Assembly (NCBI GenBank): GCA_025765615.1
Contig: JAIVFJ010000049.1
Span: 124,001 to 188,000, forward strand
Reading direction: 5' to 3'
Origin: Zopfochytrium polystomum
Lineage: Eukaryota > Chytridiomycota > Chytridiomycetes > Chytridiales > Chytridiaceae
DNA: 64,000 nucleotides
Shown piece by piece: positions 27,401-39,550 of the stretch (positions within the stretch are counted from its first letter, which is position 1; the number at the start of each line of letters is the position of its first letter). Under the pieces are notes generated by a model. The model did no database searches, was not told the DNA's origin, and saw nothing but the letters and a program-made list of their open reading frames with translations. Both the position numbers and the translations under genes were made by a program.

Positions 27401-27604
27401 CCCTCATTCCCTGGCTGCTCTGCTTGTGGGCAGAGGACTCATTTAAATAAGGACTCACGTCTCTGCCCCCAATTTCCCAGCTGCATGTCCTGTGGACTCC
27501 TCAGTCACTCAAGCCCAAACTCCTGTCACTGCCGAAACCACCAGCCATGCCCACGATGTGGCCTCAGGAACCACCTTGATGAGCACTCCCGCCTTTGCCC
27601 TTGA
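27401..27604 (+). pseudogene. Zinc-knuckle-like ORF fragment
   Basis: An open frame without a local ATG, ending in TGA at 27602-27604, that follows directly on the CT repeat. It encodes repeated Cys/His units: CSACGQRTHLNKDSRLCP, then CMSCGLLSH with a further Cys/His cluster, then CPRCGLRNHLDEHSRLCP. The first and last have the same spacing, C-x2-C-x4-H-x7-C, longer than the retroviral C-x2-C-x4-H-x4-C knuckle. It is probably the C-terminal end of a transposon-encoded nucleic-acid-binding protein whose upstream part has been lost in the microsatellite. No family name can be given. Confidence 0.45.
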
Positions 27605-28309
27605 CCTTGCCTCACTTGCTTGCACAACAACAAACCCTTAAAGACGTGTCTTATCCCTTTTGCCACTAGACTGTAGATGAGCCCCTGAAGATGAAGAGGA
27701 GATCTAGTATCTCTCTCTCCCTCTCCTTCTCTTTTTTACATAACAAAACTGCTGTGCTCCACTCAAGTGAACCAAAGTGGGCATCAGTGTCCCAAACACA
27801 GTGTCCGTCTATCTGAGTGGAAGTCAATGGGTTGTCTGTCGACCAATCTCTGGGAGTGGCAGTCAACAGGCAGTCAACAGGTTGTCTCTCTTCCTCTCTG
27901 TCTCTGACTGTGGCTATTGGCTGCTGGGGTTGACAAGTTATCACATCATTCGTAACCTCTCTCTTTTGATTGGGGGGGTTGAAGGGGGCTCAGGGGACTC
28001 CCGCCCCCTGACTCAAAAACAATTTTCCCTATCCCTCTCTACATGGCCTGCCACTGATTCATTGTGGACTGCCACACTCTTCATGTATCTTGTTTTTGCC
28101 TGCCACCCTCCTCAGTATCTTCTTTTTTTCAACTTTTTTTTTTTTTGGGGAAGGATTGCTTACAAGTCAACAAGCATCCCCTAGTCAATACACTGAAAAA
28201 ACAAGACTTTGCGGCTAAACTGATTTTCTAATTGCAATAAGTTAAGCAGTAATTTTTTGTCTTTGGTGCCTAATCAAAACTCCGCGGAAAAATTGGACAA
28301 CGAAGAAAC

Positions 28310-28678
28310 TCAATGGGTTGTCGTCTATCAGATTGTCTGTCTACCTCCCTGTCTCTGAGACTGGCAGTCAATGGGCTGTCTGTCTCTCTGTCTCTTTGCT
28401 CTGTCTCTCTCTCTCTGTTTCTCTCTCTGTCTCGATGTCTGACTCTCTCCCTCCCTCTCTCTCTCTCTGGGACTGACAGTCAATGGGCTGTCTGTCTCTT
28501 TGTCTGTCTCTCCATCTCTTTGCTCTGTCTCTCTCTCTCTCTGACTCTCTCTCTCTCTGTGTCTCTCCCTGTCTCACTCTCTCACTGTCTCTCTCTCTCT
28601 GTTTCTCTCTCTATCTCTCTCTCCCTCTCTCTCTCCCTGTCTCTCGCTCTCTCTCTCTCTCTCTCCACACTCTCTTTC
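28310..28678. repeat. CT-rich degenerate microsatellite
   Basis: Mixed CT, TCTG and TCCC units, with short unique segments containing GTCAATGGG repeated several times between 28305 and 28490. Confidence 0.8.
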
Positions 28679-28950
28679 TGTAAACAGTCTACTCTGAGTG
28701 AGTGAGTGGAAGGAGTGAATGAAGTGGAGATGTGTGTTTGCGGGTGGTCCTTCTCCCCAACTTGGAGAGAAAGAGAAAAACTCTGTTATGAATAATTGAT
28801 ACATAATGATGATATGCACGCTGTAATAGTTGCTAGGCAAGTGTGAGTGGCACAGGGTAAAAACCTCTCCTATATTACCTGCTTGAGCAGAGGAGGAGGA
28901 AAACTGTTAACACTGGGTTTCCATTCCACTTAATACTGGGAGTATTTGAC
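28679..28950. mobile_element. Truncated copia LTR
   Basis: Starts TGTAAACAGTCTACTC and matches the first 270 or so bases of the LTR at 42223-42634 with scattered differences, then breaks off after AGTATTTG. Confidence 0.8.
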
Positions 28951-29462
28951 CCATCCAACAAGGTGGCTGCAAGCAACTCAACACAACAACAGGAAGGTAT
29001 CAGGGTAGACAGTGTATCCAATCATAGAAAAGTAGTGCCAGTGCCAGTTGCTCAATGGAGCCACAAGGCGGCCAGGTTGCCTAAGCCGTGGGAAAAGAAA
29101 AACAACAGGAATAAAAAGAAAGAAGAGGAGGCAACTGGAACTGGAACAAGCGAGGAGTTTCTTTCACTCTCTTTCACTCTTGATCGATCAAGCAGGGGTG
29201 CAGGGGGTGGGAGCCCTGACTCAAAAAACAACCCAGCTTCTCTCTCCCCTCCCTCTCCCTCCCTCCCTCCCTCGCTACCTCTCTCTCTCTCCCTCTCTCT
29301 CTCCCTCTCTCTCTCTCTCTTTTGCATTTTGATCATGCTGTAAAATAAAAAATGGAAGGAAGTCAACAGTCTATAAGAGTGGCAGTCAACGAGTTGCGTT
29401 AGTTTTGAGTCTTTTGGTGTAAGCAGTGTGCAGGAGCTTTGACCTGATACTGCTCTGCAAGG
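28951..29462. other. Non-coding repeat region with CT microsatellite
   Basis: Unique-looking sequence followed by a CT-rich microsatellite at about 29220-29322. No gene is seen. Confidence 0.5.
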
Positions 29463-30190
29463 ATGACTTGCAGCATTTTGCAAGTGATGGTCCTTGTAAC
29501 AGTTTTGTATAAAGACAAACACAATACTGACAGAAGCCAAGATCAACCTCCCACCACCACCACCTTCAGTAGTGTACACCACAGCAGCCCAATCCATCAA
29601 TCAGCCAACATAGCAAATTCTTTCATACAAAACTGTTACCCATCCCAATCACATCCCCTTTGGTTCCAGCCAGATCCAATCAGTAGAAGGGGTTGTACGC
29701 TTTTCGGTGGAGGGTGGCGGGGGGTGTCTGGGTTGGGAGTGTTGTCTGTTGCAGCAGAGTTTTCAGCTCAGGATGTTTGTATCACATCACAGCAAAGGAA
29801 CGTGGACAAACACATCAATTTAAAAAGCTTGCAGAAAGTGCTCAACCAGCAATTCACATTGGAAACATTGGTCATTCCATCACTCGTTTGATTGACATCA
29901 GCACGGGTAGAGTAATCACTCCTCAATTGGATGACCTCATGGTTGCAGAAGACAGTTTCCCTCGCCTCTGCACTTCAGTAGCAGAGGATATTGCTCAGGG
30001 CCTCATTCATCAGCTTACACCTCTCCACAGCAAGGATGAACTTACATCAACTGAACAAAACACCACCAACCTCCTTCATGAAGCCAATGTTCATGTGGAT
30101 CAATTCCCAGAACCAGCACCAGCAGTGGCAGCTGAACAACAACCTTCCACCTAACTAGCACCAATTGAACATGAAGTGGTCCAGGTATGG
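29463..30190 (+). mobile_element. Copia retrotransposon fragment
   Basis: 29463-29620 is nearly identical to the reverse complement of 45240-45420 inside the copia element. Further on, an open frame gives IGNIGHSITRLIDISTGRVI and PQLDDLMVAEDSFPRLC, which resembles a post-integrase linker of copia Pol. Ends with stop near 30154. No full domain remains. Confidence 0.55.
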
Positions 30191-31426
30191 CAGCGAAAGC
30201 GAATCAGATAATGATGTACAGCACAAAGTGGTGGAGGTGGTGGCACAACAGGTTAGACTCCATGTTACTGCAATTAACGCCACCTCCAGTGCGGCTTACC
30301 TACGAGTACTAAAGCTGGTGGACCAATCGGATGAGTGGGGGCAGCGACCAGCTCTGCGACTGCAGGCGCACTCTCAGCTGGGAGTGAAGTGGGTGTGGCT
30401 TTGTGTGCAGTGGAGATTTCTGATGACCGTGTAAGTCTGTAGCGCACGGGGTGGGTTTGCTGAGGTGATACATGGATGTAGTCTATTCTGGTTCACTGTT
30501 GATGGCTCTTTCTCTTCCTGCTGGCCCCTTCAGGGCTGGAACATTAAAAATATAAAGAGCATTCAGGACTTAGAAGTGCTGTCCAGAATTACTGGCACTT
30601 AAAACTATGTTTACAGGTCAGGTCTTGAGTTATGAAATGAACTCTGAGTTGTTACAGCTGTATTGAGGCTCAAGCGAAACGAGTTTGGAACTCTTGAAGA
30701 TGGTTAGAATTAAGTGATGCAAGAAACAAATCTTTGAGCTAATGAGTTTTGCTTGGCTTTCAGTGACAAACTCATTCACAATCTGTTCTGAGAAAGTATT
30801 TGTGTTCCACAACAAGAAGAGATGAATGTTGATACTCCTGATTGGCCATGAGTCACCTGCAATATTGTCTTCTGAAATGGTTGAGGCCAGCAGGGTTGCA
30901 GAGACTGGTGGGCACTGCAGGTGATGGCTGCGCTCAAAGTGGAGGAATCCTCTTAACTACGGGCTGACTCCAGACTAAGCACACAGAGATGGTGTTTTCC
31001 AAGTCACACACTGATGGCGATCTTCACTTATACTGACATCCTCCCCCCTAAGTGGAAGATGGCAATTGATGTGGTAGTGACAAGAAGAGTTAGTTGTTGG
31101 TGACAATACTTAGTTTGTCTGGAGATCTAATTGAATGGAGCAAAAAGTAAACGTAAATTTCAGTTGCAGTAACACATAAGTGGAAAGTGAATGTTCACTG
31201 GCAAGGGATCTGTGATTTGATGTATTCCCAACACAAGAGTGTGCATATATTCTTGGAAGTTAATTTGTGTGATCGCAGTTAGTAAAGCAATGTTGAAAAT
31301 AGAGTAAGAGGCTTAGTCTGTAATGAGAATATCCAAGTTCCAGAGCAATTGTTGAAGGTTGATGTGTGTTGGGGAGAATAGGTAGTCGGTTCAGGTGGTC
31401 AATGCTGCAAGTCATCCTTGCACTAA
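30191..31426. other. Non-coding region, nothing recognised
   Basis: AT-moderate sequence without a supported ORF, tandem repeat or conserved motif. Confidence 0.5.
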
Positions 31427-31644
31427 GTGTCCCTGTGTCTTCCTTGTCAAACTCAAAGAAAATTCCAGAAAGAACAATTAATAACACAATGATACCAATT
31501 ATACCAATAATACCAATGACACAAATGATACCAACAATACCAATGACAACAACAAGACAAGTCAGAAAGGCAAAGAAGGCTCCAGAAAGTTCCACAAGTT
31601 CCAGCTAGAAGGTTCCAGAAGGTTCCAGAGTGTGATTCATAACA
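31427..31644 (-). mobile_element. Partial heat-shock LTR (copy 3)
   Basis: Ends GATTCATAACA like copy 1 and shares its stretch of ATACCAAT repeats. It carries a perfect four-unit GAAggTTCcaGAAggTTC at 31608-31625. Its other end is lost before the TATA box, so it is a truncated, diverged relative of the LTRs at 25698 and 60192. Confidence 0.65.
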
Positions 31645-32625
31645 CTAGGAAAAAGCGCCATTCCAGTCGTGAGTGATAACACCACACATCAGAAAAACAC
31701 TGATTCAAAATTTCAACAGGTTTTGATTTTGATAGGCATAGACTTTCATGTGAAGGTTCAAATCCTTCTACGCGTTTGGTACTACATAGTAGGCATGAAG
31801 TCTCGAGATTACTGAGTTGTCTTCACGCCCAACTTGTCCTACTGGGGGGGGTGTTGACTTCCATTAAAAGACAATAACTTGTTGGGAAAGCAAAAAGGGT
31901 TCAGAAACTATTCCAGCTTATCTCTTTGGACAAAGAATGCGACACGTCCTGGACCTAATAAGCTTGTGTTGCAGCTAACCCACCCATATATCCTGCATTC
32001 AATATGGTGTGGAAGAAATTACAAAAAAAAACTTATATCTACAGAGGCAGCCGTGGGTGTAAGGGGAACAACAGCCGCGGTGCTCCATCGACCACACTCA
32101 CCAACTACTGCCATTGTCCAGTCCTGTTTGGTGGCTTGCTCGTCAGAAGTTACACTTGGTGGGATTGGTTGCCTTCCTTGGCGGTTACAGAGAGGAGGTG
32201 CTGCAATGCAAGCCTCCATTCCTCAACGCTTGCACGGCCACGCCGTGAAGAAGTTTTCCCTTGAAGGAAAAAGTCGGAAGAGGAGCCCATTTATAGTGAG
32301 CCACACTGCCCTCTTCACGGTTGCGGCCATTGTTGTGCTATTGTTGGGCCATTTCATCCCCAAGGGCCCTTGTGCCAGCAAGAGAGACAGAGAGGCGAGA
32401 GAACAGAGAGCGAGAGAGGTAGTTCTCCCACTTCACTCCCAGTGACAGGCGCGATCAGACACACCCTCCCTTCCCTCCCAAAGCCTAAATCCTCGGCCCC
32501 CAATGCAGGCCTCGGAAAAAAGAAAAACAGCAGATTTGATTATTGCTTAGATATGTGCAGGTGGGAAATGCGTGAAAATTACAGAGCGGTTGCAAGTCTG
32601 TGCCCCGCATATATGCATCTCTATT
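31645..32625. other. Repeat remnants before the phosphodiesterase gene
   Basis: Around 31842-31852 a G7 run is followed by TGTTGACTTCC, which looks like a polypurine tract and LTR start of a third retroelement type; 31861-31945 recurs inverted at about 56464-56545. A tRNA T-arm-like hairpin (GAAGG TTCAAAT CCTTC) lies at about 31751-31767. An open frame to 32445 shows no family signal. Confidence 0.4.
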
Positions 32626-35600
32626 CTAGCCTTCTTCCTCCACGACTGCGACTTGGCCTTTGAGTCCTTGAGAGCCCAAGGGGTTAAACTTAGCCGGTAA
32701 TGGCGGGGGAGTGTAGTGATCGATGTCAATCTTCGATCCACCTTGGCTGGGTTCAGCAACGTGCTTGCTCGGAGTTGTGGATGAGCGGCTGACCGACCGA
32801 GATCCACCTGGTCCCGTAATTGATGCGGTATTATCTCTGGAAGTACTGGAGACTCGGAGCTTGTCCGTCTGTTGTGAAACAAAAGCCCAGTGGCCACGGT
32901 TCTTTCTAATGTTGTGTCGCAAACTCCGCGTCCGCGTGTCTGTATGGTTGTAGTATGCCCACACATCGAACATCGGTGACACGACAACATCGATGAAACC
33001 GATCTTTTTTTGACAATGCGATAAATACTCAGTCAATGCAACATTCAAGTTTCTACCTGGCATTTAGCAACATTCGGTTCGAATCGATCCATAAACTGGC
33101 TGATTTGGAGGGAGCGATCCCGCTCTTCGTCGCCTTGCCTGTAAAACTCCTCCATAATTGAATCCACCCATTTCGCAGCCAAAGGTGGGGCCTTCGACGG
33201 ATTGTTCAAGTCTCCACACTTCAGAGCCATTTCCATGAGTATTAGCCGATTTTCTTGGGTCTCAAGCTTTTGCGCTGCGTTGGTGGCGATTCGGGCTTTG
33301 AACTTTGTGAGGTACTCGAAATGCTGCGTCAAGCGTCAGAAGACCGGGAAACGACCAATCTACAAACTTACTTTCGACATATCCGTGCAGAGAATTAGAC
33401 GGATAATGATCTTTCGCATCTCTTCGTAAGCTTCTCCGCTCAAATTATTGAAAATATTAAACTGCGAGCCCATGGTACTGCGAAACAGGTGCGCTGAATG
33501 ATGATTTTCGTTCACCGAAGTGTCGGAATACAGGATCGCGTACTCATGGCGTATTTTAATTAAAAACTGGTTTGTGAAACCCTATTTGAAAGAAATCCCT
33601 GTAAACTTCATTGTCTTGCGCCATTAACTTACGGGATGATCAATATCGTGCCCAATGGCGGCTACAAGTCCTGCAAACTTCTCCAATGGTGAAAATTTTT
33701 CTGTAACGTCATCAATTCCAAATGCCAAAAACTTCAGAGCGTGCAGTACATCCGCAGCATGAACGCTGTTATGATAGGGATGTGGATGATACTCAGCTTC
33801 AATCATCTGCGAAAATGAGACCAGAAGTGTGATTAGGTCTGACTTGAACGACAAAAGAGACCCACCAACAGCCAACCCCCGAACTCTTCCTTCGGGATTT
33901 TAAAATATGAGAGCAAATCCATATGCTCGAAGATCCAAAGTGCTGAGAAATATAGAGGATGTCCACCCGAAATGACGCAAAAATCAAACATATCCACATT
34001 CCAGGAAAGGTACCAGAGGTCCAGATAGTCCTGAATGATGTCTCCGTCCAACGATGAAAGATCCGATGGATTCAACAGCTGCGGAGGTGTGAGGAACGGC
34101 TTTTTTGGAAGGTCAGAGAAAGGGGTACTGTCCGCAAGCGACGTTGTGGAATACTGCTGCATCATTGGGGTGGACGCCGCAATGCTGATGTCGGTAGAAG
34201 GAAATGCGAGAGAACGAGATTGCCGGACTCGCCTCGATGTACCTGACGGAGTGGGTGGGATACTTTCGTCCTGCTCCCCCCTATCCCCGCGAGGTTCTGA
34301 TGTCGTCCCGATGACTGCTTGCATCATAAACCTCTGAACGTCACCGGCTTGATTTCCAAAAGTTGGGACGTACTTTTGCGCCCCAGCGATGAAAGCATCC
34401 AGGAGGAATTCAAAGTCTTCGTTCGTAGCTGTAGCCCTCTTAAACTTTCCCTTTCTGTTGTCTTCTTGCAACCTTCGGATGAGGTTCAGAGCTTTTTCTC
34501 CTGCGCCTTCAATTTGCAATACATCCTTGCAATCATTAGAACGTCAGATGGTTTACAGATGCATAGTTATGTTTAAGCCAACCTTTTTTGCCCTGGAGTT
34601 GCCTTTCTTTGATGCGTCGTTGAGAAGCCTCCGGTTATTGAGCAGTCGACGATACAGCAGAAGCATTAATAGAGTAGTTCCTATGAGCAAGGCTGCTCCA
34701 GAGGTGCCCACAATTACAGCCATCGTATTTACTCTCCTCGGTTCAACTGAGCAGGTTACGTCAACTAGCCGCGCATGTGGATGACAGCCTTACTGACCGA
34801 TATGGCTACTTCGACCGAGCAAAGTCAAGTCCCTCAGCAATGTCCAGTTTACTTGGATGTCAGTTGCGCATCCTGTAACTATAGGTAAGGAGTTTCCCTG
34901 AGCTGTGAAGTACATTGTAAAGTTTCTGGCGGAAAGAAAGCCCACACGTTACACAACCGAAAGTCACCATCTGAAAACTTACCCGATTCTGTCTGCTGAA
35001 CCCGGCTTAAAGCTCACAGGTCCTGTAACAGTGTTCAGATTTGGATCTTCGAATGTAGTGGCAAGCTTGGTTCGCGGTGGCAGCTCAACATTGGGGTTGG
35101 GTTTATCTACAGACGGTCTGAATCCGTAAAATCCGCTGTTCAGTAACGACAAAGCCTGAGATTCCGGCAGTCCGCTTCTTTGAATCAACTGAATTTGAAA
35201 ATGAAAAACGTAATTGTAAGTCGTTGAAAATATTAGGCAAAGTTTTTAGGGCACAAACTCGATGGAATCCGTCGACAAGGACATGCAAGCAAGTGTTCGA
35301 AAACCTAGCCAGTATATTAGCCTCAGACTAATAGGCTGTCAATCCTTGCATACATATATCCCTGAGGTGGCGACGGGAATGCGGTTATATTCGGGTACCT
35401 TAGATATTTTAGCTGCGCCAAAGCCCCCTCACAAACGGAAACAATCTACCTGGTTCTCATAACTGGATCAGCCCATTTCCCCAGAAACTCCTTGTACAAT
35501 GGACCAACACCTTCATCAGCCACCACAACAATCATGCCATCCAGATCAGATCCAACATTTGAAAACATTCCGGGCACTGCGTCATCGTTTATGATCCAGG

Positions 35601-36955
35601 TGTATCCGTCATTTGGTAACATTCCCAAACGTCTAGAAATCGTTTCAATCAATAAAGCTTGTAAAATTTTGGGCAGGAAACCTTGCTGCGTTAACACAAA
35701 TAGGGATGAGGTCGGGGTCACCGAAGAACACGACCGTCAAAACGGAAGTACTACGAACAGCTTCTAGAGCATTTGCGCATGAAACTCCATCGCTCATGAT
35801 TTCGAAATGGGTCGACACATAGATATTTCTCTCCGAAGCCCTTTGCACAAAGTTTGGTTCGTCTGAGTAGTAACTTCAAAATAAGCATGGTGGACGAGAA
35901 ATTTAAATAAGCATACCCGCGTAAGACGAAAGTGACGAATATAGAAATGCAACATCGTCCCATTCGTTGGCTTCCAGGAAAGTAATTACAAAGTCCAATT
36001 CATCCGTAACCGACGGACGCATCCGGATGAAGTGAGTGGATAAATCGGCAAAAGTAGTGCTATTGGCAGTTTCTGCGACGAATATTCTTCGTCAGCTGCA
36101 ACCAATTGGCAAATACACCAACCAAGACCGTCGCAGGCGGGAATGTCGAAAATATGGGCAGCGACGACACCTTCCAAATCATCAATTGATCCGTCTACTG
36201 ATGATTTACTTTTGTTCAGAGCTCTCGAGAAAATCTGGAGCCACTTAACTCGTCATCGCAAGTAGTGTCGAATTCGGAATTGTTGAAAATTTGTATACGT
36301 CTGCTGAAATTTGGGCCCTCGTCGTTGAAAAAGCGAAAAGATCGACCCAAATATTTTTCATCAATCCCAACTCCAAGGTGAGGATATCAAGTTGCATGTA
36401 CAGACTTGATACCAAGCCAGCCCAATAAGGATCAACAGTTGGCACGGGTGCAAGGAAAATGGCCGTCGGAAGTGATTCAGTCCCCGGAGGCCTGCGTCGC
36501 TGGGGAAGGCCTTTCGCATCAAACGTGATAACTGGGGAGAGGCTATTATCGCGACCAACTGGAGTTTGTTGTGTAGTGAGCGGTATTAGATCATGTTCTT
36601 GTGTTTCATTTGACGCGGCAGTGACGTGGGCGGAGGCCAGCGGTATCGAATAGCCCCAGGTGAATGAAGCCACAAACAGCAGTGTAGCTATGCTGCGATC
36701 GCTCCGGAAATCCCTGAACTTCTGCTGCTCCAAATGGTGCTCGCCACCATGCTGCCCTCTGGACCCGCCATTGGACTTGAAGAGGCAACCACCTTTGTAC
36801 TTGAGCTCTGGACTCAGAAGGGAGCCTTGTTTGTGGCTCCCGACTGCGGCTTGATCGTTGGAGTTCGCGGCCATTTGTATTGCCCCCGCGCCGATGCTGT
36901 TACAGCTGGCTGATGTGGAAGATGTGCGGACCGCGTCTCGTGTATCGCCGTCCAC
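32626..36955 (-). CDS. Receptor-like cyclic nucleotide phosphodiesterase (ANF-receptor domain + TM + class I PDE)
   Basis: Intron-rich gene of roughly 15-18 exons. After a hydrophobic signal-anchor-like segment (IATLLFVASFTWGYSIPLA) comes an ANF_receptor-type ligand-binding domain: TANSTTFADLSTHFIRM, then FLEANEWDDVAFLYS, RLGMLPNDGYTWIINDDA, KEFLGKWADP and NLNTVTGPVSFKPGSADRI. A single transmembrane helix follows at about 34640-34720 (MAVIVGTSGAALLIGTTLLM) with basic residues behind it. The cytoplasmic part has a Ser/Thr-rich linker and a class I PDE domain with its metal ligands: HNSVHAADVLHAL, HDIDHP joined to GFTNQF, then LCTDMSKHFEYL and ALKCGDLNNPSKA, and the invariant Gln in CQIGFIDVVVSP. 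It should hydrolyse cAMP or cGMP at the membrane under control of an outside ligand. Exon joins in the catalytic part are in phase; one join near 36110 is unresolved. Tandem with the next two minus-strand genes. Confidence 0.8.
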
Positions 36956-36984
36956 TCCGCGACGCGATTGAGTCAGGCGAATTT

Positions 36985-37008
36985 TTTTTTTGGTGTTTTA
37001 TTTTCCAC

Positions 37009-37059
<51 letters not shown>

Positions 37060-37060
37060 G
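36985..37060. repeat. Poly-T tract
   Basis: A T run of about 46 (37013-37058) plus a shorter one, in the spacer between the phosphodiesterase start and the stop of the PB1-UBA gene. Confidence 0.9.
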
Positions 37061-37202
37061 TTCTCGTCTGGATGTCGCGTTTCATAAACACGAGTTTTAT
37101 CTCCCTTCGCTCCTCCCGCCAACTGGAAACGGATACAGCATTCGTATGATTTATTCGTATTTGATAGTAACGGTAACGGGGAATACGCCATATACTGAGG
37201 AC

Positions 37203-39090
37203 CTACGATGAAAGGCCAAGCCTCGAGAGAGCCTCCACCACCTTACCCACATCACCTGCATTCTCCGCCAGCAAGTCACGGTTCAGATCGTCATCCAGAA
37301 ACCCCATTTCGCGCAGTCGAACAAGCGCCTCGGAAAATCCCTGATCCGTTGAAGATGCGTTTTGCAACCCAACAGCAGAGGGGGCGCCGGACCAACGAGG
37401 ATCAGTGGGCAATCCAAGTCCATAACCTTGGGAAGCCGCAGCGGATGCTTGGCTGGCGTAACCAGCTTGAGGGGAAATTGGTGCAGTTGCACCGGTTTTG
37501 CGAGACTTATACATTTCTCGAGCAGCTCTTGCTGCACTTCGGGCCTCTTCGTACGCTCGACGAGAGGCGTTATTCGCTTCCACAGCCGCACGGTAAGTCG
37601 CGTCACGAGCCATTTTTGAGAGGTCGGCGGTTGAAGTTGTGGAGACGGCCGATGCAGCCTTTTGTAGGTTTGAAAGGGCTGCCTGAATCTGAGACATCGC
37701 GATTTCTAGGCTTGTGTGAACGTTCGTCCTGATTTGCTTTTGAAGGCATTAATATGAAGCAAGAATGGTGAAAGGACAATAATCTAACTCACCTGCTCAA
37801 CAACTGCAGCCAGTTGAGGAAAGGAGTTTGGATAGCGAGCCAAAATACTGCGAACTTGATCAAAAAATTTCTGCACATCGGCAGGCATTCGACTGGACGA
37901 AGTTGCTGATGTCGAGTTGGCTGGAAGATTCGACAAAGGATCAGTCGAGACATCCGTTGGGTTCCGCCTTTGATCCTCCAACGCTCGTCGATTTTCTTCC
38001 AACAGAGCTAGAAGTTCTGCTTCCAGCTGCCTCTGCTTTTCCCTCTCTCGCAGAGCCTCAGCTTCAAGATCAGCCAGAAGAGACTGCGAGAATTCTGATT
38101 GGTCCTGACTGGAAGAGGCTCCGAGTAACACGTCGGTAGTCGGAGGTCTACGAAGGGCTGCAAGTGCTGCAGGATCGACGCCAGTGGAAGCGGCAGTGGA
38201 AAGCTCGAATTCTTGAAGAGTCGGGTAGCGCATTGAAGTGGTCTGCTCGGACGAGGGCGTGGTTGTGACAAACGGGTTGAAGGGATCTATGACTGCTGGC
38301 TGTGACGAGATTCCACCAGCGCCAAATTCTTGAGTGGCGGGTTGCTGTTGCCCAGCACCAATAGCCGAGCGTCTCAGAATTCCGCTGGAGGAGACAGAGC
38401 CATAAGAGGTTCCCGATAGTGAAGAGTTCGACGGAGGAGAAGGGGAGGAAGAGCCCTCGTCGATGATGACTTTCCAGCCTTCATTGTTGAGGGTTGCTGC
38501 AGTAGGCGTCTCGGGTAAATAGGCGGCAATGTTTTGGGAAGCTTGGGATCGAAACGTAGCAACTGAACTTTTCGATACATGGGGGTCCTCCTGTTTGATC
38601 ACAAAAGAAAAAAGGGTGGTTCCAGACATCGCTAGTCAGTTGCCGATCGTTCCATTTGCATATTGAAACACGGCATACATTCCCGCCAGATAACTTGACG
38701 GCAAATTTTATGCTGGATGCACCGCGAGATTTCGCCGAAGCAAGGAGATCCGCCAGTTCCTAACAATGACCAATAAGAAAGAGTGCTTATACGGCATTGC
38801 CCCAAGACGTACCACATCCGTATCGATAACGATTTCCTCATTGTCTTCGTCAGTGTAAGTTGTTGTGAAAGGCACGGTAATGTTGTGGAGGGTTGCGATC
38901 TGTGATGGCGCACTGGTAAACGACCTCTCCATCCAGCGATTCAGAAACACCGAAATCCTCCTACCTGACGCTCGACGTCCGCCCATCGAGGGGGAAAGTT
39001 CGTGCCTGCTGCGCCGGTGGTATCCGGCAGGGTGAACCTGCGGAGGTCACCATTCGGCCCCTGCACTTTGATGGCAACCATTTTGCTCAT
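37203..39090 (-). CDS. PB1-UBA domain protein, autophagy-receptor-like
   Basis: Five exons (39090-38965, 38926-38813, 38759-38679, 38590-37793, 37736-37203) join in phase to about 550 residues. N-terminal PB1 domain: IKVQGPNGDLRRFTLP, WADVERQ, then FTTTYTDEDNEEIVIDTDVE with the acidic OPCA-like patch, and ASSIKFAVKLSGG. The middle is Ser/Pro-rich with a Glu-rich coiled coil (LLADLEAEALREREKQRQLE). The C-terminus is a UBA domain (ALVRLREMGFLDDDLNRDLL and VGKVVEALSRLGL). PB1 plus UBA is the frame of p62/NBR1 selective-autophagy receptors, which polymerise through PB1 and bind ubiquitin through UBA. No ZZ finger or NBR1 Ig-like domain is seen. A candidate Atg8-binding motif W-K-V-I with acidic neighbours follows the PB1 domain (EGWKVIIDEG). 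The role is inferred from architecture. Confidence 0.75.
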
Positions 39091-39550
39091 GAAATGAGGA
39101 TGGCGAGTCTGGGGTGAGTGTGCGTGTGTTTGGTGTGTTGCGAGTGGTTTCTTTTTATAACGCAGGAGAGATAAAGAAGCAAGACGGAGAGAGAGGGCGA
39201 GAGACAGACCCACGAAAAAAAAATTGAACGAAGAAAAAAAAAAGGGATGAACAGAAAAATTGGAGAAATTGGCCCGGTCAGAAAACCGTGGGGTGGCTTG
39301 GAAACCGACAAGAAAGGGGGGAGAAAAAAAATTCGGGGTGGAGAGGACGGCAGAGCGAGTGACGAATCTGGAACTGAAGGCGCGCAAGGCGGGAGACATC
39401 GTGTAGGTTCAAGTCTGAACGGGACAAGCTCCAGCGCATCTGGTGCGAACGTCTAGCGCTTTGTTTCCTCCCTATGTAATCAGATAGATAGTGTCAGAGG
39501 GCCAGACCGCGAGAAGATTCTGAAGGTTGACAACAGCCAGCCAAGACATA

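Noticed and set aside
31879..32445. 188-codon open frame with a hydrophobic segment
   Set aside because: No homology recognised, lies in repeat remnants, and no supporting splice or start context.
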